Both the position numbers and the translations under genes were made by a program. DNA of 38,452 bases from positions 1 through 38,452 of the forward strand of contig JANXXI010000061.1 of the NCBI GenBank assembly GCA_025350695.1, written 5' to 3'. The stretch is from Acidobacteriota bacterium. GTDB taxonomy: Bacteria; Acidobacteriota; Terriglobia; Bryobacterales; Bryobacteraceae. Below, piece after piece: positions 31,450 to 38,452 of the stretch; the stretch's first letter is position 1, and each line of letters begins with the position of its first letter. A model generated the notes under the pieces. It saw only the letters and a list, made by a program, of their open reading frames with translations. It was not told the DNA's origin and did not search any database.

Positions 31450-32943
31450 TTAAGCGTCGCGGGGGCGGAGGTAGAAGGCTACCGACTCCTCGGGCTTCGC
31501 GCCCTTCGGCTCTTGGGCTGCCTCTGGGTGCGTGGCGCGGTAACGGGCTAGCATCAGACCTCGCAGCTTCTCCACCACATCAGGATGCTTTGCGGCGACG
31601 TCGGTGAACTCGCCGGGGTCGGCCTTCAGATCATATAGGCGGATATAGTGCCCGGGGGTCGGCTTGTCCGTCTCATAGCCATCCGTCCGGGCGCGCTTGC
31701 CGGTGCACTCGATGAACTTCCAACGCTCCGTGCGGATGCAGGCTTCTTCGTTTTCCAAATACTGGCTAAAAATGTGGTCGCGCACCTTCGCCGGCTTCTT
31801 GCCTTCGAGGTACGGGCGCAGGGATTCGCCGTGTTGGATGGGCAGGCGCTCCAGGCCCATCATGTCCGTGATGGTCGCGGGCACGTCGATATGTTCAGTG
31901 AACTGGGTCACCACTTGCCCCTTCTTTATCTTCCCGGGGTATCGCATGATCAGCGGCACGCGCAGCGCCTGGTCATAACAGCAATGCTTTTCGATGCGGC
32001 CGTGGTGGCCTAACATGTAGCCGTGGTCGGCCATGTACACCACATAGGTGTTGTCGTCCAGGCCTTGGGCGCGCAACGTTTCTAGCAACTCTCCTACGTT
32101 CTTGTCGAGGTAGTTCACCGACGTATAGTAGCTGGCAATGATGCCTTGGCGATCCTCTTCAGACAAGTTGCGGAAGATGTTGGGGATTTGCCAGGCGTCT
32201 TCGGGGCCGATTATCGGGGCTTTGAATTTTGCCTTGTCGTACTTCGGCGTCCATTCGATTGGGAAGTCGAAGGGGGAGTGGGGCTCGGGGAAGCTGACCC
32301 ATAGGGCGAATGGATTGGGGCGTTCGGTCTTTAAGAATTGCTGGGCTTGGCGCAGGGTGAAGGTGCCGCGCATATCTTCGTAGTAGCGCGGGAAGGGGAG
32401 TTTGTCGGCATTGAGCCAGATGCGCGAGGGGTCTTTGAAGGGCTGCCATTTGGGCTTGGCTTTCAGATCGGTTGGTGGTGTCTTGATCGGCTTCTTGCTC
32501 CATTCGCGATTGATGTCCTGTTCGGTCATCATGGTCTCGAAGCCATGGAGGCCGGGCTTAGAAGGGCGGTTGAAGTGCATCTTGCCGAAGACCGCGGTGT
32601 GGTAGCCCGCCTTTTGGAATTGCTTGGCTAGGGTTGGTTTATTTTCGTCGAGGGGGGTCTTGAGAACTGTAACTCCGGCCATGCAGGGCATTTGGCCAGT
32701 CAGGAACGATTGACGTGAGGGCGTGCAGACGGGTTGATTGCAATGGTGGAGGGCGAAGCGGGCTCCTTCGCTGGCTAGGCGGTCAAGGTTGGGGGTTTCG
32801 GCTTGGCGGTTGCCGTCGGCGCCGAGGACGTAGCCGGCATGGTCATCGGCGATGATGAACAGGAAGTTTGGTTTGGTGGCTTGGGCTCGGACGAGGGGCG
32901 CGGAGACAAGTGTGGTTAGGGCTGTGCGGCGTGAGAGCATCAA
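31450..32943 (-). CDS. Secreted sulfatase (arylsulfatase/polysaccharide type)
   Basis: A 497-aa sulfatase hydrolysing sulfate esters, probably in the periplasm. A twin-Arg-like leader (LSRRTALTTLVSAPLVRAQA) precedes the alkaline-phosphatase-like fold. Metal-site Asp33/34 lie in FIIADDHAGY. The formylglycine motif C-x-P-S-R is Cys73 in VCTPSRQSFLTG, and DHGYMLGHHG supplies further metal residues. The maturation enzyme is not in this window. The C-terminus ends FYLRPRDA. The stop is only a few bases from the IS630 right end, and the transcript would run into the element. The gene upstream is a sodium/solute symporter, 42 bases away, fitting a glycan-degradation role. Confidence 0.93.
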   Translation of the reverse strand: MMLSRRTALTTLVSAPLVRAQATKPNFLFIIADDHAGYVLGADGNRQAETPNLDRLASEGARFALHHCNQPVCTPSRQSFLTGQMPCMAGVTVLKTPLDENKPTLAKQFQKAGYHTAVFGKMHFNRPSKPGLHGFETMMTEQDINREWSKKPIKTPPTDLKAKPKWQPFKDPSRIWLNADKLPFPRYYEDMRGTFTLRQAQQFLKTERPNPFALWVSFPEPHSPFDFPIEWTPKYDKAKFKAPIIGPEDAWQIPNIFRNLSEEDRQGIIASYYTSVNYLDKNVGELLETLRAQGLDDNTYVVYMADHGYMLGHHGRIEKHCCYDQALRVPLIMRYPGKIKKGQVVTQFTEHIDVPATITDMMGLERLPIQHGESLRPYLEGKKPAKVRDHIFSQYLENEEACIRTERWKFIECTGKRARTDGYETDKPTPGHYIRLYDLKADPGEFTDVAAKHPDVVEKLRGLMLARYRATHPEAAQEPKGAKPEESVAFYLRPRDA

Positions 32944-32985
32944 GTATATAGTACATCCGCGAGCACCCCCCGATTTTCATCGGAG

Positions 32986-34740
32986 CTAGTCAACTACAGT
33001 GTTCCAGCCGCGGCTTGAAAGGTCACGGTAGATGATGAAGCCGGCTATTGCGGCGGCAGCCAGCATGCCACAACCTAGGGCGGGTTCCCTCAGTAGGATC
33101 TTGCCGACGCCGAAGAGCGTTCCGTAGATTAGTATGCAGCCACAGATCCAGTCGAGCAGGTTCACCATCCCATCGCCTACAAGTTTCACGTCTGGGGCTT
33201 GAGCGGCGATGGGGCGCCAACCGGCTAGAGATGGCCGCGTTCGGCGGAAGAAGGCGACCAAGGTGGCGTTGGATTCCGGGGGCGTCAGCATAGTCACTGC
33301 AAGCCAGGTGGCAGTGGTGAGGCCAACGGTGATGATCATCGACCAGGCAAACTCCTCGGGTTTGTCGTTGTTGTATCCGAAGATGTGGCTGAGCGAGAGG
33401 GAGACTATCGAGGCCGCTAGCATGGCGGAGATTTCGCTCCAAGCATTGATGCGCCACCAGTACCAGCGCAATAGCAACACACCGCCGGTGCCCGCTCCGA
33501 TAGAGATCAGCAACTGCCAGGCGCCGCTGATGGATTCCATGTTGTAGGTTACGACGGCGGAGACAAGCGTGATCCCGATGGTGGCAAGTTGCGAGACGCG
33601 GACATAGTGCTGGTCGGACTCGTTGGGCTTCAGGAAGCGGCGGTAAAAATCGTTGACGATGTAGCTGGCGCCCCAGTTGAGCTGCGTTGCGATGGTGGAC
33701 ATGTAGGCGGCGGCGAAGGCGGCCACCATGAGGCCGCGCAAGTAGGGCGGCAGGAAATCGATCATGACTTTGATGTAGCCGGTTTCCTTATCTTGAAGGT
33801 CGGGGTAGAGAACTAAGGAGACGAGGCCGACCAGGATCCAGGGCCAGGGGCGCATGGCGTAGTGGGCGATGTTGAAGCTGAGCGTGGCGAGCAGCGAATG
33901 CTTTTCATCTTTTGCGCAGAACATGCGCTGGGCGACATAGCCACCGCCGCCGGGTTCGGCTCCGGGATACCAGGTGGCCCACCAGTTCATGGAAATGTAG
34001 ACGAAGAACGTAATCATGGGCATCCAGGGGGAGTTCATGTCGGGGACGAAGTTTAGGGCATCGGAACGGCCCATGGCGTGGAGTTTGGCGATGAGTTGGT
34101 CGATGCCGCCGACGCCGTTCACGGCGGAGACAGCGAGAACTATAACCATGCTCATCTTGATAACGAACTGGAACAGGTCTGTGACTAGCACGCCCCAAAG
34201 GCCGCTTAAGGCGCTGATGAATGAAGTGATGCCGATCAGGCCGAGGACCAGCAGCAGGGCTGTACTTTTTTCGACTCCGAGGATCAACATGAGGATCTTT
34301 ACCATGGCTAGGTTCACCCAACCGAGCACGATGCAGTTGATGGGGATGCCGAGGTAGAGAGCACGGAAGCCACGAAGGAACGCCGCGGGTTTGCCGGAGT
34401 ATCGGATTTCGGAAAACTCGATGTCGGTCATGACACCGCTGCGCCGCCAGAGGCGGGCGTAAAAGAAAACAGTGAGCATTCCACCGGCGACGAAGTTCCA
34501 CCACAGCCAATTGCCGGCGATGCCGAACTTGGCTACCAGGCCGGTGACGGCAAGCGGTGTATCGGCCGCGAAGGTGGTTGCGACCATTGATGCACCGGCA
34601 AGCCACCAGGGGACGTTGCGGCCGGAGAGAAAGAATTCCTCGACACTTTTACCGGCACGAGCGCGGTAATAGAGGCCGATGGCGAGATTGAAAAGAAAGT
34701 AGAGGGCGACGACAGCCCAATCAATTGCGGTGAGTTGCAC
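32986..34740 (-). CDS. Sodium/solute symporter (SSS family)
   Basis: A 584-aa polytopic transporter with about 13-14 hydrophobic helices. It carries family features: FFLSGRNVPWWLAGASMVATT near the second segment, and MSTIATQLNWGASYIVNDFY in the middle, resembling sodium/solute symporters. The C-terminus has an extra helix pair (LLDWICGCILIYGTLFGVG). The substrate is not clear from the sequence; sugars or organic acids are typical for this group. It is followed by the sulfatase gene, so uptake of a product of sulfated-glycan breakdown is a reasonable inference. Confidence 0.92.
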   Translation of the reverse strand: MQLTAIDWAVVALYFLFNLAIGLYYRARAGKSVEEFFLSGRNVPWWLAGASMVATTFAADTPLAVTGLVAKFGIAGNWLWWNFVAGGMLTVFFYARLWRRSGVMTDIEFSEIRYSGKPAAFLRGFRALYLGIPINCIVLGWVNLAMVKILMLILGVEKSTALLLVLGLIGITSFISALSGLWGVLVTDLFQFVIKMSMVIVLAVSAVNGVGGIDQLIAKLHAMGRSDALNFVPDMNSPWMPMITFFVYISMNWWATWYPGAEPGGGGYVAQRMFCAKDEKHSLLATLSFNIAHYAMRPWPWILVGLVSLVLYPDLQDKETGYIKVMIDFLPPYLRGLMVAAFAAAYMSTIATQLNWGASYIVNDFYRRFLKPNESDQHYVRVSQLATIGITLVSAVVTYNMESISGAWQLLISIGAGTGGVLLLRWYWWRINAWSEISAMLAASIVSLSLSHIFGYNNDKPEEFAWSMIITVGLTTATWLAVTMLTPPESNATLVAFFRRTRPSLAGWRPIAAQAPDVKLVGDGMVNLLDWICGCILIYGTLFGVGKILLREPALGCGMLAAAAIAGFIIYRDLSSRGWNTVVD

Positions 34741-34779
34741 AGAGTTGGATTGTACCGCTGATTGGGTAGCTTTGGTGGG

Positions 34780-35190
34780 TTAGGGTTTCGGCACGAAGGG
34801 ATTGAGGGTGAGCACGTGGAAAGTGGCGAAATCCCTGGTGTTGCGGGTGACAACAGTAAGGCGATTGACGCGGGCTGTGGCGGCGATCATGGCGTCCATC
34901 GTAAGGTCGCCGGATTCGCCTTGCAGGAGGACAGCCCATTCGCGGAACGTGTTGGCATCCATGGGCAGGATAGGGAAATTGTCGACGGTTTGAGAGATCC
35001 AGTCTTCGATCTCATTCGCTTTTTCGGGATTTTGGAGACGGGTCATTTCAACGCCTTCCAGCATTTCCCCGATGCTGACCGCTGAAATGAATAGCTCTGA
35101 CGGCTTGCGGGCTTCGAGAAATTCAATTACGCCACCATGGGGCCGTTGCTTGCGAGTCTCGGAGATGACGTTAGTATCGAGCAGAAACAT
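34780..35190 (-). CDS. vapC: VapC/FitB-type PIN toxin (intact)
   Basis: A 136-aa PIN-domain ribonuclease. Active-site residues are all present: Asp5 in MFLLDTNVISE, Glu in VSIGEMLEGVE, Asp in LTMDAMIAATA and Asp in VVTRNTRDF. The helical insertion ENFPILPMDANTF-like segment is as in FitB/VapC. It lies 3 bases after the Phd-type antitoxin, the usual antitoxin-first order. It is the intact counterpart of the broken VapC at 13512-13899. Confidence 0.93.
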   Translation of the reverse strand: MFLLDTNVISETRKQRPHGGVIEFLEARKPSELFISAVSIGEMLEGVEMTRLQNPEKANEIEDWISQTVDNFPILPMDANTFREWAVLLQGESGDLTMDAMIAATARVNRLTVVTRNTRDFATFHVLTLNPFVPKP

Positions 35191-35193
35191 GAT

Positions 35194-35448
35194 TTAATCG
35201 AATTCCACGGGAGGCCGCTTGTTGTAGCTGTTTCGTGGGCGAAGAGGAATGTCGAATTTAACGGCAGACGAGAGAAGCCACTCTTTCAAGTTAGGACGGG
35301 CAGCATCCTTTAGCCTCTTGTATTCGCCGATGGGGACGAGCACTGCGGTTTCCTCACCACGTTTGGTGACCACTTGTGGACCTTGCTCCACACTTGCCTT
35401 GAGGAATTCGCTGAATTTAGCTTTTGCTTCTTGTACGGCCCATGACAT
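35194..35448 (-). CDS. Phd/YefM-family antitoxin
   Basis: An 84-aa antitoxin starting at the ATG 35448 (MSWAVQEAKAKFSEFLKASV), with GAGG 6 bases upstream. The frame extends to a TTG at 35460 that would overlap the ribosome site. The N-terminal half is the Phd/YefM DNA-binding fold (VVTKRGEETAVLVPIGEYKR). The C-terminal tail, which contacts the toxin, is basic and ends KRPPVEFD. It pairs with the PIN toxin that follows and likely represses the operon's promoter. Confidence 0.9.
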   Translation of the reverse strand: MSWAVQEAKAKFSEFLKASVEQGPQVVTKRGEETAVLVPIGEYKRLKDAARPNLKEWLLSSAVKFDIPLRPRNSYNKRPPVEFD

Positions 35449-35554
35449 GGTTTGCCTCAATGACTAGTTATAGCACTGGTCTTTATCGAAAGCAAGGGGA
35501 ATAATTGGGTTGAACTGGCGGGAAGGTGATTTCGTCTGCTCCAATAGAGGGAAT

Positions 35555-36244
35555 ATGACACCGCAAGCACAACCGCCACCAATTCCAGGATCGTTCGGAC
35601 CCATGCCAGGTCCAAATCCATCGCAGCAGAAGAAGACGAAGATCGTAGTTTGGGTGTTGCTGGGAATTGCCGGTCTGCTTGTGGCGGGGATATTGATCGC
35701 GGCTGCGAGTACGTACTATTTTGTGAAGCAGGTGGCCGGTTCGGGTAATCCGGCAATGGCGATTGCCAGGATCATTACCGCACTCAACCCTGACCTTGAA
35801 GTGATTTCGATGGATGGCGACACGGTGAGAGTGCGAGTGAAGAGCACGGGGCAGGAAACTGAAATCAACATAAGCGACCTTAAAAAAGGGAAGATCGACA
35901 TCAAGTCGCCTGACGGACGAGTGGTGATTGGCGGCAAAGCCCGAATGCCTGGATGGCTGCCGAAATATCCGGGAATGGAAGGCGACCCTGTGACGCAGGT
36001 CGAGTCGATCGAAAAAGGAAAGGGCACTGTGATCTTCCGCACTCCTGACAAAGTGGACAAGGTTATCTCTTGGTATGAGCAGACATTGAAGGAAGGCGGA
36101 TTCACGGTGGAGAGGAAAGTAAATTTGTCTGAAGAGAAGAACGTCGCCGTTCTTAAGGCGGAATCGGGGGCTAAAGAGGTGGTGGTAACCATTATCGACG
36201 GGACGCTGGTTACGTTGGTGTATTCGTTGGGCAGCGTGAACTAA
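35555..36244 (+). CDS. Membrane-anchored protein of unknown function (paralogue pair, first)
   Basis: I use the ATG at 35555 (229 aa), which has AGAGGGAA 5 bases upstream. A Pro/Gly-rich cytoplasmic start (MTPQAQPPPIPGSFGPMPGP) precedes a membrane segment (about 29-52, KIVVWVLLGIAGLLVAGILI). An extracytoplasmic part has two subdomains: a beta stretch (VISMDGDTVRVRVKSTGQET) and a domain with LPKYPGMEGD and VDKVISWYEQTLKEGGFTVE. The latter resembles a repeated acidobacterial domain without a name I can give with certainty. Its stop overlaps the next start (TAATG). It is divergent from the Phd/VapC pair. Confidence 0.75.
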   Translation: MTPQAQPPPIPGSFGPMPGPNPSQQKKTKIVVWVLLGIAGLLVAGILIAAASTYYFVKQVAGSGNPAMAIARIITALNPDLEVISMDGDTVRVRVKSTGQETEINISDLKKGKIDIKSPDGRVVIGGKARMPGWLPKYPGMEGDPVTQVESIEKGKGTVIFRTPDKVDKVISWYEQTLKEGGFTVERKVNLSEEKNVAVLKAESGAKEVVVTIIDGTLVTLVYSLGSVN

Positions 36245-36856
36245 TGGACGGGGCGCCTCCTCCGATGCCTGATGGGAAGAGGCAAGAAAAAGTTCCAGGG
36301 TTTGTTTGGCTGCTGGTGGCGTTGGGGATTCTTGTATTGGCCGGCGTGGGAGGGCTTTGGGCAATATTTAGCCGGATGGCGGCGGAACCGGCAATTTCAG
36401 CAAAAGCTTTTGTTGAAAGGCTTTCCGACGGAAAGGATCCCAAATGGCTTGTGGTATCACGGGACGAGAACAATCGGCCGTTGTTGCTGGATCTGAAGAG
36501 AGGCAATGAGAAATTCGCGGTAGATCTATCCGCAATAGATAACAACCGAGTAAAGGTAACGGGTGATAACTACATCTTCTATCGGAGACCCTTGGACTGC
36601 GCCCGATTGGGTGCCGGTTTACGCGGAGGCAAAATTGAAAACGTTGCGGCAGGTCACGGGGAGGGAGCATTCGGTTGATTTTGAAGTGCTCGAACCTAAG
36701 CAGGCTTTGCGTTGGTATGAAGAGGCCTTGAGCGGAAATGGATTTTCTGTAGAGAAGCTCACTCCGATTGTCTTAAACGCGAAAACTAAGAGTAAATATG
36801 TAAGTATTATTGCCGAGCCTTCCGGAGTGAAGTGGATTATCCACGTCGTTTATTAG
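36244..36856 (+). pseudogene. Frameshifted paralogue of the preceding membrane-anchored protein
   Basis: The first frame (from ATG 36244) has the same plan as its upstream neighbour: a short Pro-rich start, a membrane segment (about 20-42, GFVWLLVALGILVLAGVGGL), then a beta part up to KVTGDNYIFYRRP. A second frame continues the homology: DPWTAPDWVPVYAEAKLKTL and QALRWYEEALSGNGFSVEKL, matching WYEQTLKEGGFTVE in the neighbour, and ends at 36856. The shift lies near 36585-36595 (one base). The two frames together give about 204 residues. A sequencing error or a programmed shift cannot be excluded. Confidence 0.75.
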
Positions 36857-36862
36857 GAAGAT

Positions 36863-37948
36863 CTACTGAGAGGTGAAGCAATAGACGCGGCCGTCCTGCG
36901 AGGCGATCACTACTTTGCCATTGCCGATAGCGGGTGACGACGATAGAGCCGCGCCGGCTGTGAATTCCCACAGTTTTTGTCCGTTGTTCAAATCGAGCAC
37001 ATAGAAACGACCGTCGTTCGAGCCGATGTAGACGTGACCGTTGGCGATGGCGGGTGAAGATTCGACCCGGCTCTTCGTGGCGAAGGTCCACAAACCCTTA
37101 CCAGTATTGGCGTCGATGGCATGAACGTTTTTGTCGCGTCCGCCTAGCACGACTTTACCATTAGAGATGGCGGCGGAAGACTGGTAGGGGAATTTCCGCA
37201 CCGGGTGTTCATAGCGCCAGATGATTTTTTTCTGTTTCATATCCACGGCGAAAACCTCGTTGCCGTAGGTGCCGAAGTAGGCGCGTGTACCGCTGATGGC
37301 TGGGGAGGAACCGGTGTAAGATCCAGAGGGCACATGGTACACTTCCTGGCCATCGGTAAGGCGTATTGCGCGGAAATTCTCATCACAGCCAGCAATGTAT
37401 GCTACTCCGTCCAGTATGGCGGGAGTTGCATGGACCGGACCATTAGTTTCATATTTCCAAACTTGTTTTCCAGTTTTTGCGTTGACGGCATAGAGAGTTT
37501 GATCGTAGGAGCCGATAAGAACTTTATCCTGGAAAACTACAGGCGAGGATTTGACTTCTGTGCCGGTCTGGAAAGTCCAGAGACCCTTCCCTGTCTGGGC
37601 ATCGACGGCGTGCAGTACGCCGGTCAAGTCTGCCACATATACAATGCCGCCACTAACGGTTGCGGTAGATTCCCCTACTTCCTTGCCTGTTTTATAGCGC
37701 CAGCGAGTTTTGCCGGTGTTTAGATCGATAGCGATCAGTTCACTTCCGCCGGAACCAATGTACACCGTACCGTTGTCGATGATAGGGGAGGATTCAAAGA
37801 CTTCCCCGCCCTCCCATGTCCACAAGAGTTTTAACTGGCCTGAGACTTTTTCAGAGGATACACCCGTCAGTTGTTGATTGCCTCGAAACTGCGGCCACTG
37901 GGCGAATATTGCTGAGGTTGTGAGAAGGACTAGTATCAATATGCGCAT
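36863..37948 (-). CDS. Secreted PQQ-repeat beta-propeller protein
   Basis: A 361-aa exported protein. The ATG at 37948 has GGAG 8 bases upstream and starts a signal peptide (MRILILVLLTTSAIFA). At least seven PQQ/BamB-type repeats follow, e.g. TVYIGSGGSELIAIDLNTGK, VDAQTGKGLWTFQTG, AVNAKTGKQVWKYET and AIDANTGKGLWTFAT. It has no heme or dehydrogenase motif, so a structural or binding propeller (BamB-like) is more likely than an enzyme. It begins inside the last codons of the alcohol dehydrogenase gene (13-base overlap), suggesting translational coupling. Confidence 0.9.
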   Translation of the reverse strand: MRILILVLLTTSAIFAQWPQFRGNQQLTGVSSEKVSGQLKLLWTWEGGEVFESSPIIDNGTVYIGSGGSELIAIDLNTGKTRWRYKTGKEVGESTATVSGGIVYVADLTGVLHAVDAQTGKGLWTFQTGTEVKSSPVVFQDKVLIGSYDQTLYAVNAKTGKQVWKYETNGPVHATPAILDGVAYIAGCDENFRAIRLTDGQEVYHVPSGSYTGSSPAISGTRAYFGTYGNEVFAVDMKQKKIIWRYEHPVRKFPYQSSAAISNGKVVLGGRDKNVHAIDANTGKGLWTFATKSRVESSPAIANGHVYIGSNDGRFYVLDLNNGQKLWEFTAGAALSSSPAIGNGKVVIASQDGRVYCFTSQ

Positions 37949-38452
37949 TGGTATAGCTCCAGGGCTCCGGCGGCATCGAAGGGACGCGGGTTGAATCGGC
38001 CAGTCCATTGCTGGGCCGCTGCTTCCGCCAATTGAGACAGATCGGTAAGGGGGATGCCAACTTCTTCCAAGCTACCAGGAAGACCGGCCATTGCGGCGAG
38101 ATCGGTCAAGAGGGCGGGCAAATTCGGGGACAATTCATCGTACTCACGCAGACCGTTCCATTGAACAACATGGGGAAGCATGATGGCGATGGCGGAACCG
38201 TGAGTCGTGCCGTAGCGAGCGGTAAGAGGGTTTGCGGTTGCATGTGTCGCGCCAAGCATGGACGCTTCGATGGCGCACCCGGCGAACCATGCCCCGAGCT
38301 GCATTTGGGCGACGGCTTCAATGTCTTCCGGTTGATTGATCAGTTTGGGAAATGCGCGGGAAAGCATACGCCACGCCTGGCGGGAGAAAGCGTCGCTAGC
38401 GGCATTCCGTTTAGCGGTGACGAACGATTCAACGGCATGGGAAATAGCATCG
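37936..38452 (-). CDS. Iron-containing alcohol dehydrogenase, C-terminal part (cut by window edge)
   Basis: The last 171 residues of a group III (Fe-dependent) alcohol dehydrogenase or maleylacetate reductase-like enzyme. The frame is open to the right edge: DAISHAVESFVTAKRN carries one metal-ligand His, and GATHATANPL and HGSAIAIMLPHV carry the second His motif of the family. It ends FDAAGALELYQCAY at 37936. The substrate cannot be told from this part. The PQQ-repeat protein follows on the same strand. Confidence 0.93.
   Translation of the reverse strand, partial: DAISHAVESFVTAKRNAASDAFSRQAWRMLSRAFPKLINQPEDIEAVAQMQLGAWFAGCAIEASMLGATHATANPLTARYGTTHGSAIAIMLPHVVQWNGLREYDELSPNLPALLTDLAAMAGLPGSLEEVGIPLTDLSQLAEAAAQQWTGRFNPRPFDAAGALELYQCAY

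Noticed and set aside
33905-34606. Minus-strand frame of 233 aa
   Set aside because: Out-of-frame reading within the symporter gene, His/Arg/Pro-rich composition.

Overview
The window reads as a chromosomal segment of an Acidobacteriota bacterium, most likely of the Bryobacterales/Solibacter type. This is inferred from gene content, not from a marker gene: a Gspl-style pseudopilin operon, a pro-kumamolisin (S53) protease with CARDB/BACON-like repeats, a winged-helix/TolB-propeller regulator, a carboxypeptidase-regulatory/TonB receptor, tandem Tat-exported Gfo/Idh/MocA oxidoreductases and a sulfatase. No rRNA, tRNA or CRISPR array was seen.

Region 1 (1-13073, all minus strand) is one long type II secretion (T2SS) operon. 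It reads from right to left: ECF sigma factor, zinc-finger anti-sigma factor, an unknown exported protein, gspE, gspF, [REP/RAYT insertion], gspG, H, I, J, K, L, M, [solitary REP], gspC, a 161-aa exported protein, and gspD, which runs off the left edge. Nearly all junctions overlap by 4 bases or are 0-5 bases apart. The exceptions are the anti-sigma start (17 bases), the two REP-bearing gaps and a 34-base gap after gspC. The GspC-like protein and the 161-aa protein share a C-terminal motif (KFVRPGPxGNYTW), possibly a lineage-specific T2SS module.

Region 2 (13074-18807) holds a DUF2809 membrane protein, a VapB antitoxin whose VapC partner is broken by two frameshifts, a small exported protein, a large secreted S53 protease that could be a T2SS substrate, and a lipoprotein with an FN3-like domain.

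Region 3 (18895-25330) looks like a nutrient-acquisition locus. Two tandem near-identical Gfo/Idh/MocA oxidoreductases are coupled to a small zinc-ribbon protein, and a TonB-dependent receptor is transcribed divergently.

Region 4 (25363-31447) is a debris zone plus a divergent regulatory pair. It contains a chimeric fossil ORF (quinoprotein C-terminus joined to a RelE toxin fragment), an SGNH/GDSL esterase divergent from a winged-helix/TolB regulator, IS21-like terminal-repeat remnants, and a complete IS630-type element with 31-bp inverted repeats and TA target duplication whose transposase carries a frameshift.

Region 5 (31450-38452) carries a sulfatase and a sodium/solute symporter, an intact Phd/VapC toxin-antitoxin pair, a membrane-anchored protein followed by a frameshifted paralogue, and a PQQ-repeat propeller protein downstream of an iron-containing alcohol dehydrogenase that is cut by the right edge.

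No wholly new system is proven. The best candidates for novelty are the KFVRPGP module shared between GspC and its neighbour, the sigma/anti-sigma control genes built into the T2SS operon, and the REP/RAYT element lodged inside that operon with REP sequence translated at both ends of the transposase.
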